Assembly (NCBI GenBank): GCA_033557465.1
Contig: JAWIIG010000038.1
Location: 248,001-312,000, forward strand
DNA: 64,000 nucleotides
Direction: 5' to 3'
From: Ichthyophis bannanicus
Lineage: Eukaryota > Chordata > Amphibia > Gymnophiona > Ichthyophiidae
The position numbers and the translations under genes were made by a program. This document shows positions 30,901 through 42,850 of this stretch, piece after piece; within the stretch, counting starts at the first letter, position 1, and the number at the start of each line of letters is the position of its first letter. Under the pieces are notes generated by a model that was not told the origin of the DNA, ran no database searches, and saw nothing but the letters and a program-made list of their open reading frames with translations.

Positions 30901-31600
30901 TCCATACACTCATTAAGAGGCATGTTTACTAAAAGTTAGTGTATGGTAACATTATGCAAATATTTATGCAAATGAGGCCCCGCACCGAGTCTCCGCACAT
31001 GGCACCGCACCCCCGTTGGGCCGTCCCTGCCTCCGATGTCTTGGCCCGGAACACGACGACTTCGACGGCGAGCTCTGCAGAACCATGACCTCAAAGGTCT
31101 TGAAGAGCCTCCATCATCAGCAGATAAGTTTCTTTCAGAAGTTCGACTCTGCATCGGCGTCTCCAGTGACACCACGCTCCAGGGCCCTCTCCGATACCTC
31201 AATGCCCTGCGGAAATCCCCAGAGGTGGAGCATAAGAAAAAATCCTTGAAGACCGCCTCTGAGGATGGATCCGGGAAGAAAGAGAAATCCCACCCCAGGA
31301 CCCACAGTCCCAGGCATAAATCCAAGGAGTCGGGGCAGGAGTGGCCTGCCAAGTTGCCCCGTAAAGAGTCGTCTGTACCTGCTGACCGCCTCGGGCCTCT
31401 GAGGCCATCCTTATCGAAGACTCCCCCTTGACAGTACCGACGCTGGGCCCAAAACCCTCAGTGTCTGCTTTGAAGTCGGCAAAGCCAACAGGTATGGAGA
31501 CCAGAGTGGCAGCTCTAGAGAGCAGTATATCTGCCCTAGTGCAGTGCATACAAGGAACAGGTGCGCCACAGACCGTGGTTGATAAAGGTAGCTTTATTGG

Positions 31601-31744
31601 AAGAACACCCCATCTTCAGGGGGGTACTGACTACAAGAAACCATAAATATATAAAAAATATGTAAAACCATAAGTAAACAAAACTTATACATTTCAATAC
31701 ATATACCAAATAAATTTTTTTTATAATAAACAATACATGCAAAT
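31601..31744. other. no gene; AT-rich
   Basis: AT-rich spacer between the DIRS fragment and the L2-like LINE; nothing recognised. Confidence 0.4.
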
Positions 31745-34612
31745 TATTCAAATTGGAAAGCCCCCACAGATGAGGTCATCCTCAATCAGCTTACCCCACC
31801 CACGCATACAGCATTCAATTGCCCTCACACAAACAAAAGGGGAGGAGGTGTTCTAATCCTAGCAAGAAGTGATCTCAGATTTAAATGCTCCCTAACCTCC
31901 TCCTCAACACACAGCAACACCACTATCATAGAAAACAAGCATATCGCCATATGTTTCACCTACAGAGCTCCAAAAGCCACCTTCGATGAACTCTCTGCTA
32001 CCCTTGAACCAGTTAGTGCAGTCAACTCCCCCCACAAACCTCTGATGGTCCTTGGTGATTTTAATCTCAAATCAACAACCCTCAAAGAAGCAGTATCCTT
32101 CCTTGATGCGATGGACTCACTAACCTACTTCCAAATTATCACTGAGCCCACTCATCACCTGGGATCCTCTCCAGACCTCATATTTGTACCCAAAAGATTC
32201 CTCGACTGCAACAATGTATCAATCCCAATAATAACCCCAGTGCTGTGGTCTGATCACTACTTGATAAAGCTGTATATACCGATCCCACACACAACCCAAC
32301 AGGTGGAACAGACCCATTCAGGCAGAAGATTCAAAAGATACAATAAGGATCACTTCCTTCACAAAGTCCTCCCAAGCTTGAACCAAGACCTCAATGACCT
32401 GGATAAACAAATCGACTACTGGAACTCAACCATCTCCGCTGCAGCAAAAGCACCGGACACTCAATACTCCAAACCAGTAAGAAAAAATCCCAGATCAGCC
32501 CCATGGTACACAGGTGAAATATGAAAGGCAAAGAGAACCCTACAAAAGATAGAAAGGCAATGGAGAAAAAAAACAAGAGTCCTACAACCCTGCAGCTCTA
32601 CCACACAAAACAAAAGGAATACAATAACCTCATCTACCAACATAAAAAAGAACACAATACCAACCTCATACTTAAATCCGCCAATAAACCCAGAGAGCTA
32701 TTTGGAATAGTTACAACACTCACTAAAGAACCCACCCTCAAAGTCGATGAAACTATACATCCACAAATTTTCACTGACTTCCTCCAGTCCAAATATACCT
32801 CCCCTCCTGATGGCACCATGAATACTTCAACCAGCTCAACGCAACACAAACAAATCTGGGCAGAGTTCAGCATCCCATCAGCTGACCAGATATCACAGAT
32901 TATCTCAGAACTAAATACCAGCACCACGCCATCTGATCCATGCCCAGTAAATCAGCCAAAGTGGAACTAAGCCAAATCATCCACAACATCGTACGACAAG
33001 CCTGATCCCAAGGCTACATGCCATGTACCCTCAAGCTTGCTACAGTCCGGCCTCTATACCCAAGAACTCAGCACTAAATAAAAGTGAACCAGCAGCATAC
33101 CGCCCCATCTCCAGCCTCCCATTCCTCACAAAGATCATAGAGAAAATCGTACAATGACAGTTACAGGATCACATGCTCCACTGGCCCCGCACCAACATGG
33201 ATTTTGACCTTACCATAGCATCGAAACTCTTCTTATATACCTACTCGACAAATTGATCAGAGGATTGGACAATATCAAGACTGGCTTTCTCCTAATATTC
33301 ATTGATATCTCCTCAGTCTTTGACACGGTATCCCACAGCATCCTACTAGACAGACTGAAAGAGATTGTTCTCTATAAAACCACCATTAATTGGTTCTCTT
33401 CCTACCTCAACAGCTGACAAATTCAGGTGAAATGCGGAACAAGCACCTCAACCCCGTTCCAGTCAGTACAAAGTGTGCCACAAGGTTCCTCCCTGTCTGC
33501 ACTGTTATTTAACTTATACATTCAGCCCATCTGCGCAATCCTGAAAAGACACTACACTACACACTTTATGCAGATGACATAATGATTTACTCTCCAATCA
33601 ACCCTGACAACCCGTATTACTCAACATTAACAGTCTGCCTGGAAGAAATGACAAGTTGACTAACCCAAAACAACCTGAACATCAACTACAACAAGACGGA
33701 AGCCCCCCGGTCACACAAAACCTTGGATTCACTCCACCACACTCAATTCAGCTCAAAAACAACATAATACCCATGAAACCAGAAGTGAAGTACTTTGAAG
33801 TCACCCTGGACCACGAGTTGAATATGCATTCTCACATAAACAAGACAACCAGGAGTGCCTATCACAAACTGAGCATCATCAGACGGCTCAAACCGCTACT
33901 CAGTTCAGACCACTTCCGCACCGTACTCCAAGCCATAATCACACCCATCTTGGACTATTGCAACCCCATACTCCTAGGCCTATCCAAATAGACACTCTGA
34001 CCCCTACAGATGGTATAGAATACCTCAGCTCGTATTCTAATTGGCTCATCTAAATACGACCACATCACCCCCCTACTGAATCACCTTCATTGACTCCCCA
34101 TTCCCTCCCACATCAAATATAAAACTTCACTAAACATCTTTAAAATCAAGCAAGCCATCTCAGCAGACATACTGAGTAACCTCATTACAGCGAAGAACTG
34201 CTCGAGACCCAGAAGACGCACCACCACAGACACCATTGCTACCCCCAACGCATACACCAAAACAAATCAATCCACATTCGGATGAGCCTTCTCCCTGGCT
34301 GCCCCAGCTCTATGGAACGCCCTCCCAGACGCTCTAAGGGCCACTTCAGACTACAAAGACTTCCGGAAGAAGCTAAAAACAACTCTCTATGTGGAACATT
34401 TTGGAGACACACAGCAAGACCCCATAACACAGCCCCACTCAATTAATTAGCAAGCATTGTACTATATTGTAAATAGCGCATTCTGTAAATAGTTGAAACT
34501 ATTCCCATGCATGCCCCCTCTCCCAATGTTCTATGTAAAAGTTGAAATGTTGATCTGTAAACCGCTTTGATTAGAGAAGGCGGTATAGAAAACCTACTAA
34601 GTAAATAAAATA
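31745..34612 (+). pseudogene. L2-like LINE, endonuclease and RT, many breaks
   Basis: Endonuclease half: GGGVLILARSD near 31841, GDFNLKSTTL at 32054, SDHYLIKLY near 32250 (catalytic Asn and His positions visible). RT half: SSVFDTVSH near 33310, CGTSTSTP, VPQGSSLSALLFNLYIQP near 33480, and a broken ADD box near 33570, then KTEAP and YFEVTLDHELNMHSH. The 3' end AAACCGCTTTGATTAGAG with GGCGGTATAGAAAACC and an AT-rich tail is at 34555-34612. Longer than the 6790-8278 copy but more decayed. The 5' end is truncated in the endonuclease. Confidence 0.85.
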
Positions 34613-34850
34613 AAATGAATAATAAAAAGTTAAAAGGAGAGGAATCACCATATTCTACTAGAACAACATGAAACTCGTGTATAGGTATGAGGAGGACATA
34701 GTGTTGGCATAGATGCCCATGTTCCCTGTAAATAGTTATCTCCAAGTTATAATGCCCTGTTCAATGTAATTTCAGTTTGTTCAATGTAAGCCACCATGAT
34801 ATCATGAAAGGCGGTATATAAGAAATGTTAAATAAATAAATAAATAAACA
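34613..34850 (+). mobile_element. LINE/SINE 3' tail
   Basis: Non-coding block ending AATGTAAGCCACCATGAT, AAGGCGGTATATAAGAAATG and (AAAT)n at 34825-34850. A different tail subtype, directly behind the L2-like copy. Confidence 0.65.
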
Positions 34851-36028
34851 GATGTGAAGCAATATATATAAATGTGTCTATTTCAAAAACGGAAAATTAC
34901 AGAACCTAAAAAAAATCTCTGATATGGTATAAACTATAAACACCTCATGTGAAAATATAGCCAGTGACAGTGCTAAAAACGTGCACATTCACAAGAGGAA
35001 AGAACACAAAACTAAATAAAGTCTCACTAAAAGCTGCGTTCTTCACTGGGATGCTGTACAAATTGACTATTCAGCAAGCATCACAAAGTACACTTGTCAC
35101 ATCCTAGAGAGACAGTTAAAACTATCTTTAAAGCACTCTAAAACCTAACGAATTTCAATAAAAAGCAGAAGTACACGGAAACCGAGGGAGCCACTTGCCT
35201 TAACAGTACTAGCAGTGCGAATAAGCATCTAACAAGCTGAAAAACTAAATGACGATCAGACAGCCATGTAAAAACGCCAGAATTGGCGCCAAAATAGAGG
35301 TCAAGGTGCAATTTGAATGACAAGATGTTGCTAATGTCAGCAGGCCTACCAGAAATCTAAACCATCAAAACATGGATCGAGCATATTGTTAAAACTGGTA
35401 CAGAAATAGCCCTGCTCTGTTATTATATTGTTCAGTGCTGCAAAGTGAAACTTCTAGCAAGTAGAGCAATTTAATGAATGAGACCCATATGAACCAGACA
35501 CTAGCGAATAGGGGTGAACAGACAAAGGAATGTTTCCAGAGCACCCATGAAAACTTCATAAGATAAAAACTATATAATAATGACACCTAAGACAAAACAA
35601 TAACTACAGGGACACTGAGTTGCATAAGTGAAAAAGGGTGCAAACAGCACAGCAGCACCGAGTAAGCATTCAGCATCATTATATGTCAGAAGAAATTAAT
35701 ACGCAATATGATATGTCTTGTGTCCCGATGTCAGAACAATGCATTAATAAAAAATGGAGCAGTAACACCAAAACCTCCATATAAACCTGAGTGGAGCTAT
35801 ATAGAAAAAGGAGGAATCATTCTGTTCTCTCTAGTATATCCTAAACAATAATGTCAAGCCAAAAAAATGTATGTAAAATCTAAAACACAAGACAATTTAT
35901 CTAAAAAGTGCAAAAAACGCGTGATACTTCTAAAATCCCAATCTATCCCTGTGAACCAAAGTGCTGAGTCACCACCAACCCCAATATAAGTACAAGCATT
36001 CAGACAAATTACCATCTGGAACCCCTCA
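34851..36028. other. no gene; unclassified AT-rich sequence
   Basis: No open frame with a recognisable product on either strand. An old untranslated region of a retroelement is possible; I cannot classify it. Confidence 0.4.
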
Positions 36029-36860
36029 CTGATGTTGTCCCCTTGAATGGTGTCAAAATGTCTGCAATCAGACTATCAAGCTCTGAGAACAATCCAACCT
36101 CATCAACTCCTGTCTCTTGCCTCTCTCCCCCAAATGGCACATCCACCCAAGTGCATGAAGAATTACATCAGAGAGGTTCTCTTTGCAGGCAAATCAGCAT
36201 TAGTTGCTCATTGGCTTAGAGATATCCAACAGAAACCACAGATTTTAAGAGCAGCACAGCAATTCAGATTAAAGACAAGTACTAGTAAAAATAAACTTAC
36301 CTATTGGTCATCTAATAGGCAAATTGTAGGTAGAGATGCTGCACCTGAAAAGTTTGTTAATGGAGAGTCCCTCCAAAGTGTAAATATTTGTATATATTTG
36401 GGAAACACATTTCTAATAACATGCTTGAGGCAGAGGTTGAATATTGCATCTGGAACTTTTGTATGAGCACAGCATCACTACAGCCACTAAGAAGGAGGCC
36501 TGGCATCCCGTTGGTGCTGACTGCATTTCTGTACTCCATAGAAACAATAACCCTATACAGACGTAACATGAAAAACCTTACGAGCCCGCAACTGAGACAC
36601 TCGGTGACAGCTTTCACAATAAAGTGGTTAGATCAAGTTCCAAACATTAAAGTACCAACAAGAGCTGGCATGCCCAGCGTGCAGGCGCTTATTACAGCTG
36701 CGCAGCTGGCATGGACAAGGTATGTCATCCTTATGTTTTAGCACCGGCTCCCAAAGATTCTCCCTTCTGGTGAATGGAAGAAAGGGGAACCTGAGAGAGG
36801 TCACAAGAGGTGTTATAAGGGTGTTTTGCAAAGAAGGTTGAAGAAATGAGAAGCCTGAGG
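36029..36860 (+). pseudogene. LINE RT C-terminal fragment
   Basis: Readings in two frames: VNGESLQSVNICIYLGNTF, then EAEVEYCIWNFCMSTASLQ, ITLYRRNMKNLTSPQLRHS, TIKWLDQVPNIKV, PTRAGMPSVQALITAAQLAW and (past a stop) HRLPKILPSGEWKKGEPERG. This is the thumb and post-RT part of a LINE (E-T-W-T-x-YRRH, L-R-K-IKWQD and RAGLPS blocks). The YADD core is not seen. The partner endonuclease fragment type lies at 19745. Confidence 0.7.
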
Positions 36861-37103
36861 GCTGGGAGGAAGTTCCCAGGGGCAGATGTAAATGAGAGGT
36901 CTGTGGTGACTGTTAGCTGATGAGCAGAGAGGAGCAGAGTTTAAGCAGCATCAGCTTTAAATGGCGCAATACCAAGCAGTCTTTCGGTTTATCACAGAGG
37001 AGTCTTTTCATGTGTCACACTGCCTTCTAATCACTGAGCTAACAGGTGTTAAAGTTCCCTTCTCCATAGTCATTATATGTGCTGGAAAGCTGGAAATATT
37101 TTA
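36861..37103. other. no feature recognised
   Basis: Short spacer without recognisable content. Confidence 0.4.
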
Positions 37104-37424
37104 ATCTCCAGGAACAAGCAGGAATGCAGTCTTCACATATGGGTGACCTCAGCAAAGCCTTTGAGAGCACTCCACTGCACCTGCGTGCCAGCCTTCCCGC
37201 CTTCCCCAACTCCTCAGTTCTTCATTTTCTGCGGAGCCAGCAGGACATATTATCCTGTCACAGCCAAAAAACGTCATCTTTTGTGATTCTCATCCATTGA
37301 ATCCGACACTGGTCCTGATAATTCTTCTTTTTATTTTTATTTTTTCTTTCAAGTGGGTTTCGCTGCCAAACTAGTCCTTTAGGTCTCCATAGACTTATCT
37401 TCATTTGGAAGACATTTTTGAGGC

Positions 37425-37964
37425 ATGGAAAAGCCATCTAGTGGTTTTAAAAAGTGTACCAGGTTTGCTGGTACCATATCAGTCACTGATAAACTGACTG
37501 ATGTCTCAAATGTTTGGGGCCTGAACATCAACCCAATTCTTGTCCTTTGTGCCAACAAATGACAAAGAGAGGCCTAAAGAACCGAGCCAGTTTGTATGGA
37601 TTGTTGTTCACCTCGAACTCAATGTCAGTACCTTCCGCTTCTTCGAGGGCATCATCTTCCTCTCAAGGGTCTCTGGTTTCTTCAAAGTTCAAACATAAAA
37701 GTAAGTCTAAATCTCTGGCCGCTCTGATGTCATCAGCATCGGCATCAAAGATGGATACCAAGACCAGAGAAAAGTCCCAGTATAAGCATCGTAACTCCCC
37801 TAAGGGTGCTTCCGATGCAGACCAGCCAGCTAAACAGCCGCTGTGGGAGGATCTGTCCTCCAAAGCACGAGGGGCTGTGGTTTGGGGTGGTGCATCTGAA
37901 CAGCCTCACAACACAGGGACTGTGGACACAACAGGAATCTGTCTTGCAGATCAACCTCCTAGAA
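37425..37964 (+). pseudogene. DIRS ORF1 fragment fused to RNase H fragment
   Basis: ORF1 start MEKPSSGFKKCTRF at 37425 corresponds to MAASGFKKCDRC of the other copies, but the second and third cysteine pairs are degraded. After about 37855 the reading becomes [20 protein letters not shown] and VLQINLLEL, the RNase H block of family 1. The RT core between was deleted. Non-functional. Confidence 0.7.
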
Positions 37965-39287
37965 CTTTTTAAAAAGGGTTCCAGGGGTGATCCGGGAAAC
38001 TACAGACCGGTGAGCCTCATGTCAGTACTGGGAAAAATGGTAGAAACCATCATAAAGAATAAAATTACTCAGCATGTAGATAGTCATGGCCTAATGGGAG
38101 ACAGCCAGCATGGCTTTAGACAAGGAAGATCTTGTCTTACTAATCTGTTATGTTTTTTTGAAGGTGTGAATAAACAGGTGGACAAAGGTGAGTCGGTTGA
38201 TATAGTATATCTGGACTTTCAGAAAGCCTTTGACAAGGTCCCTCATCAGAGACTTTTGGCAAAACTAAAGAGTCATGGGATAGGAGGCAGTGTACTACTA
38301 TGGATCAGGAACTGGTTAAAAGATAGAAAGCAGAGGGTTGGGCTAAATGGCCAATTTTCCCAATGGAGAAAGGTGAATAGTGGTGTACCCCAGGGATCTG
38401 TGCTGGGTCCGCTGCTTTTTGACATATTCATAAATGACCTGAAAAGTGGAATAACGAGTGAGGTTATCAAATTTGCAGATGACACAAAACTATTTAAAGT
38501 TGTTAAAACCCAAGAGGATTGTGGAAAATTGCAAGAGGATCTTGATAAATTGGAAGACTGGGCATCAAAATGGCAGATGAAATTTAATGTGGACAAGTGC
38601 AAAGTTATGCACCTAGGGAAGAACAACCCAAACTATGGTTACACAATGCAAGGTTCCACATTAGGAACTACCACCCAGGAAAAAGATTTAGGTGTCATTG
38701 TGGATAACATGTTAAAACCCTCCACCCAGTGTGCAGCAGCAGCCAAGAGAGCAAATAGAATGCTAGGTATCATAAGGAAAGGAATGGAAAATAAAACAAA
38801 AGGTATTATAATGCTTCTATATCGTTTCATGGTGAGACCGCACCTTGAATATTGTGTGCAATTCTGGTCGCTGTATCTTAAAAAGGATATAGCGTTATTA
38901 GAAAAGGTTCAGAGAAGAGCCACCAAAATGGTAAAGGGGATGGAAGGTTACTCCTATGAAGAAAGGCTAAAAAGGTTAGGGCTCTTTAACCTGGAAAAGA
39001 GTCGACTGAGGGGAGATATGATAGAAGTCTATAAATTAATGAACGGAGTGGAACGGGTAAACGTAGATCGATTGTTTACATTATCAGAATATAGAAAGAC
39101 TAGGGGACATGCAATGAAGCTACAGGGTAAACTATTTAAGACTAATAAAAGAAAATATTTTTTCACTCAACGTGTAATCAAACTCTGGAATTTGTTACCG
39201 GAGGCTGTAGTAAAGGCTGTTAGTGTAGCTGTGTTTAAAAAAGGTTTGGACAAGTTCCTGGAGGAAAGATCCATAAACCATTATTAA
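37806..39287 (+). CDS. chimeric open frame: DIRS RNase H piece fused to CR1 reverse transcriptase
   Basis: 493 codons. Residues about 1-54 come from DIRS (ending QINLLELF); residue 55 onward is CR1 [41 protein letters not shown] at 38472-38483, then the thumb and the C-terminal [10 protein letters not shown]. All RT catalytic acids are present and the frame is uninterrupted to the natural CR1 stop. The endonuclease is absent, so it cannot drive normal target-primed insertion. The fusion is an accident of insertion; expression is unknown. Confidence 0.8.
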   Translation: MLPMQTSQLNSRCGRICPPKHEGLWFGVVHLNSLTTQGLWTQQESVLQINLLELFKKGSRGDPGNYRPVSLMSVLGKMVETIIKNKITQHVDSHGLMGDSQHGFRQGRSCLTNLLCFFEGVNKQVDKGESVDIVYLDFQKAFDKVPHQRLLAKLKSHGIGGSVLLWIRNWLKDRKQRVGLNGQFSQWRKVNSGVPQGSVLGPLLFDIFINDLKSGITSEVIKFADDTKLFKVVKTQEDCGKLQEDLDKLEDWASKWQMKFNVDKCKVMHLGKNNPNYGYTMQGSTLGTTTQEKDLGVIVDNMLKPSTQCAAAAKRANRMLGIIRKGMENKTKGIIMLLYRFMVRPHLEYCVQFWSLYLKKDIALLEKVQRRATKMVKGMEGYSYEERLKRLGLFNLEKSRLRGDMIEVYKLMNGVERVNVDRLFTLSEYRKTRGHAMKLQGKLFKTNKRKYFFTQRVIKLWNLLPEAVVKAVSVAVFKKGLDKFLEERSINHY

Positions 39288-39468
39288 GAAGGGACCCAGG
39301 ATATCAGTGCTTGACCCAGTACAAGCATTGCGGAACCTGTGTCTTTTGGGGAAACTGCTAGGTACGTATGACCTAGATTGGCCACTGTTGGAAACAGGAT
39401 ACTGGGCTTGATGGACCTTGGTCTGACCCAGTATGGCATATCTTATGTGCTTATGTTCTTATGAGCAT
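37965..39468 (+). mobile_element. CR1 LINE, 5'-truncated, RT part
   Basis: Begins inside the RT at [18 protein letters not shown] and runs to the 3' end CTGACCCAGTATGGCATATC with TTATGTGCTTATGTTCTTATG at about 39465. Closely similar to the CR1 at 11067-15184 but without its breaks. Confidence 0.9.
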
Positions 39469-40920
39469 TGACAAATGGTCTTCAAGTTTTTCAACCCAAA
39501 CGTTTGGGACAACCTATTCTAGTCCTTCTTCCACACGAGTGGACCTTACAGTGGGAGATGGCTACCTGGCTCTTCCGCACATGGGAACCCCCACGCATAG
39601 ATCTTTTTGTCACTCCGCAAAACACACAGCTTCCACTCTTTTGCTTGAGGCTTCCATTGCTACACCGATAGGCCCAGGATGCCTTCCTTCTACAGTGGGG
39701 ACAAGGACTGCTCTATGCATTCCCAACAATACCCTTGATACCCAAAATGCTTTTCAAATTACAGCACGAAAGGGGCTCCATGATCCTCATAGTCCCCTTT
39801 TGGCCTCAACAACTGTGGTTTCCTCTGCTTCTTCAACTTGCGCAGACTCAACCTCTCAGTCTGAGATTTGCACCCAAACTCCTCTCTTAGGACAATGGAA
39901 CGCTCCTCCATCCTAATCTTCACTGCCTACACCTGACAGCATGACCATTGAAGGGATAGTGCTCGCTGACCTTGACATGCCTCAGGCGGTCAAAGATGTC
40001 CTCCTTGTCTCACATAAAGATTCCACCAGGCGATCTTATGCCTTCAAGTGGCATAGATTTTCCCTCTAGTGCTCCCCAAGGGAGATTGACTCCTTTTTAT
40101 TGCCCAGTAGAGTTCCTTGTACAATATCTCCTCTAGTTATCCATAACAGGTCTTAAGACTAACTCAGTGAGGATTCACCTTAGTGCCAGTGTGGCCTCTC
40201 ACAGCCTAGTGGATCTCCTCACACCTCTTAGTAGCACGCTTCATTTGGGGTCTGCTGCTTTCCAAGCCACCCATAAAACTGCCTCCATTGACCTGGGATC
40301 TCATTGTGGTTCTTGCTCAACTTCTAAAGCCTCCTTTCAAGCCTTTAGCCACCACTTCACTGAAGTTTCTTTCTTGGAAGGTAATCTTCCTCATAGCCCT
40401 CACCTCAGCTCACTGCATCAGTGAACTGCAGACTTTGATGGTGTATCCGCCCTACACGCTGTTCCACCATGACAAGGTGGTTCTTTGTACCCATCCGCAT
40501 TGACTTCCATCTAAACCAGTCAGTCATCTTACCAGTTTTCTTCCCTAGACCACATGCATCTCGGGCTGAAGCAGCTCCTGCACATCTTAGACTACAAGCG
40601 AGTGCTGGGTTACTACTTAAGTAGAACGAAGGATCACAGAAGATCCTCTCAATTATTCGTCTCCTTTGATGTTAGTCACCTAAGCCTACCGTTGACGAAA
40701 CGTTCTGTATCTAGATGGATAGCAGTTTGCATTTCTTTTGCTTATGATGTGCGGGCTATGGCAACCTCTGTAACCAATCTCTGTTCAGTATTCATTGAGG
40801 AGATCTACCTGGTCCTCCATTCATGCTTTTGCAGCGCACTATTGTCTGGACAGAGACTCCCTTTGGGATGCTGTCTTTGGCCAAGTTGTACTCCAGCACC
40901 TCTTTAGCACTCAAATTCAA
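39469..40920 (+). pseudogene. DIRS methylase region and tyrosine recombinase remnant
   Basis: LVLLPHEWTLQWEMATWLF and PPRIDLFVTPQNTQLPLFC (39530-39655) are the RNase H end and Dam-like region. YR blocks follow: RRSYAFKWHRF near 40027, a piece ending SELQTLMVYPPYT near 40460, PVFFPRPHASRAEA near 40535, HILDYKRVLGYYLSRTKDH, QLFVSFDVSHLSLPLTKRS, then the ADIC/W-S-S and HYCLDRDS blocks in a shifted frame near 40815. The catalytic Arg block reads AHCISEL (Arg lost). Multiple breaks. Confidence 0.75.
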
Positions 40921-41094
40921 CTCCTACCCTCCGTCCTTGACTTCTACAAGAGACTAGACTATCACTGGGGGAGTATCACCTCCTGGAATAGAGTTCAATG
41001 GCCCACAACTCTCCAGACCCTTTGGCTACAATGTTTTGGCCTCAGGGACATACCCACCCCCTCCCCCCATACTAATCTGGTACCTGGAAGCTAA

Positions 41095-41451
41095 TGAGTC
41101 CCATATGTGAAGACTGCATTCCTACTTGTTCCTGGAGATAGTGTAGTTTCTCACCTGTAACAGGTGATCTCTGGGAACAACAGTATTCAATAGCCTTCAC
41201 AACCTGCCCTCTTCCCTTAGGAGTTGTAGGGTTTGTTTATATTTTTCTCTTCCTCTCAGTTACAAACTCAGCCGAGAAGAGGAATTGGGGATACAGGCAC
41301 ACAGGTGCAGTGGAGTGCTCCCAAGGGCTTTCCTGTTGGATGCTGCGGAGCATTCCCGCGTGGGCTCCATCTGTGCCGTCGTCACCTATATGTGAAGACT
41401 GATTCCTGCTGTTCTCGGAGATAACTTATTACAGGTGAGTAACTATGCTTT
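41095..41451 (+). repeat. ICR and right inverted repeat, DIRS copy 3
   Basis: ICR at about 41095-41200: CCCATATGTGAAGACTGCAT, GTTCCTGGAGATAGTGTAG, CTCACCTGTAACAGGTGATC. The right repeat runs from about 41265 to 41451 and ends AACTTATTACAGGTGAGTAA with CTATGCTT. Confidence 0.8.
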
Positions 41452-42000
41452 ATATTTTCACACCCTCTTATGGGCATATTCCTGTTTTATATATTTTTCC
41501 CATAAGACTTGTCTCATTTTAATTTTTATTTATATTGTCATTTATAGCCCTCTTCTATCCTTAAATATTCAAGACGGATTACAACAAGAGAGAACATTTT
41601 TAAAATGCCTAACTAACAGAAACATTACTCGCTATCTCTGACCAAAATAGCTGATGTTGCAATAGAAAAGAATTACTTGTTCTCTTGTCTTTACAGTGCT
41701 CAAGTGCTATGGAGGTAATTGTATAAATGCATTCCATATATAAAATGTTTTTTTTTAAATTAGGTCACACCAGAAAAGTTAGCATGGTATGCTTAGGAGC
41801 TTATTTGTAAAATAGGCATGCTCATGGGTGGCACTTGAGTGGAGCTGTGATTCATGTGTAGAACATAAAGTACGCAGGTATTTTATAAATATAACATTTA
41901 TGCCCACTACCGAGCAGGTGAAAATGTCAGCTCCCACAATCTAGGCAATGTTTCTGCAGGATTTGTGCTAATCTTCTGTAAAGACATATAGATGTCTATG
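41452..42000. other. no gene recognised
   Basis: AT-rich. Around 41800-41990 the sequence is rich in weak inverted words (TTTGTAAAATAGGC, GTATTTTATAAAT), like old MITEs. Confidence 0.35.
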
Positions 42001-42369
42001 GGGCCCTTTTACTAAGCACCGCTAACCAGTTAAGGTGCTTTATAGTGTGCAGTATTGGCCACTGTGAACTCTTAACACTGGTGCATACCAGCTGCCGTCT
42101 GCTAAAACACACGTTAACTGGCACTTGCATACTAATGTGAAGAGTTGGCAGGTTAGAGGCAGAGTGTGGATATGGGGGGACACAGCGTGTGAGTAAAGTT
42201 AGCTTGGCAATTAGCACAGGTGCACCTAATGTTATGGTAATCAGTCATGCGTTATTTGCTGGGAACATGCTGATCATGCCTCTGACAGCTAACGCCAAAG
42301 GCTTGCTCTTAACGTGCATTGGTAACACACGTTAAGCACAAAACCTTAGCGGACTTTAGTGGAAGGGCC
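42001..42369. mobile_element. MITE with inverted ends
   Basis: The left end GGGCCCTTTTACTAAGC pairs with the right end, inverted GGCCCTTCCACTAAAGTCC. Flanked by TCTATG at 41995-42000 and 42370-42375. About 370 bp, non-coding, with further inverted TTAACG words inside. The superfamily is uncertain. Confidence 0.65.
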
Positions 42370-42469
42370 TCTATGTGTCTTTATAAAATAGGCACCCCAT
42401 TATACTGTTACTCTCCATATGTAGCACTTCGATGGTTGTACGAGGGTTCCTTATGAAAAGCAGCTCAGT

Positions 42470-42719
42470 AGAAGTTTTCAAAAAAACATAATATCTTTAT
42501 AGAAACTGAATAAAAAGTGCAAGAAAGCCCAGAGCATTGGCGAAGCTGGAAGATTTTCTGAAGTTAGCCAGAAGGGGAGTCCTGCGTTGGTATTGCAGAA
42601 ACCTAAAATAATTAGCTTGGAGAATATTTGGGAGATTTCAACTACTTCTGCTCCGACTGTACATGTTACTGAACTGCTCACCTTACAATCAGGGACTTTG
42701 AAGAAGCAGTAAAAGAAAA
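42470..42719 (+). other. possible LINE ORF1 fragment (target of DIRS insertion)
   Basis: A reading such as KPKIISLENIWEISTTSAPT resembles the start of L1/Tx1 ORF1 proteins; one stop lies before the DIRS junction and the sequence may continue after 48820 (NKLKN). Weak evidence. Confidence 0.3.
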
Positions 42720-42850
42720 TTCCTTTGCGTCCCTCTAGTCCAGTCCCGGACCATAGAGTTGTGAACCTCCACCAGCAGCTTTGGAGACTGAAAGATGTCA
42801 TCGCTTTGATGTCATTGGTACTTATAGGCAAGAACCGCCCACTTCCACCA
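42720..42850 (+). repeat. left inverted terminal repeat, DIRS family 2
   Basis: TTCCTTTGCGTCCCTCTAGT to CCCACTTCCACCAG, inverted at about 48654-48775. Contains GAACCTCCACCAGCAGC and GATGTCATCGCTTTGATG. Confidence 0.88.

Larger units (their letters stand above)
28466..31029. mobile_element. hAT-like composite element, 2564 bp, 8-bp target duplication
   Basis: Flanked by CCTCTGAT (28458-28465) and CCTCCGAT (31030-31037), one mismatch, both lying at the same codon run of DIRS ORF1. The ends are CAGGGCCGGCC and, inverted, CAGGGACGGCC. It contains a long palindrome (28535-28885), a G-rich minisatellite (28917-30020), an inserted LINE tail, 30060-30660 of non-coding sequence, and a copy of the dispersed repeat. 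No transposase seen, so presumably moved in trans. Confidence 0.75.
28003..31600 (+). mobile_element. DIRS family 1, copy 4: left end and ORF1 fragment split by hAT
   Basis: TCTCCTGGAACAAGCAGGAA at 28003 starts the left repeat (TCAGTCCTCACATATGGG, CCCAGCTTTCAAAGAAAACC). ORF1 begins at 28384 (MAFSGFKKCDRCGK, LTDPHDCCL), is cut at 28465, and resumes at 31030 (CLRCLGPEHDDFDGELC, MTSKVLKSLHHQQ). The fragment ends near 31600 inside ORF1. No RT, YR or right end follows. Confidence 0.85.
37104..41451 (+). mobile_element. DIRS family 1, copy 3: rearranged, with CR1 insertion
   Basis: The left repeat starts TCTCCAGGAACAAGCAGGAA at 37105; the right end finishes ACAGGTGAGTAACTATGCTT at about 41451. ORF1 is joined directly to RNase H by a large deletion (about 37855), a CR1 LINE sits at 37965-39468, and the remainder runs from RT/methylase into YR, then ICR and right repeat. 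Right flank ATATTTTC; left flank AATATTTTAA. Confidence 0.85.
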
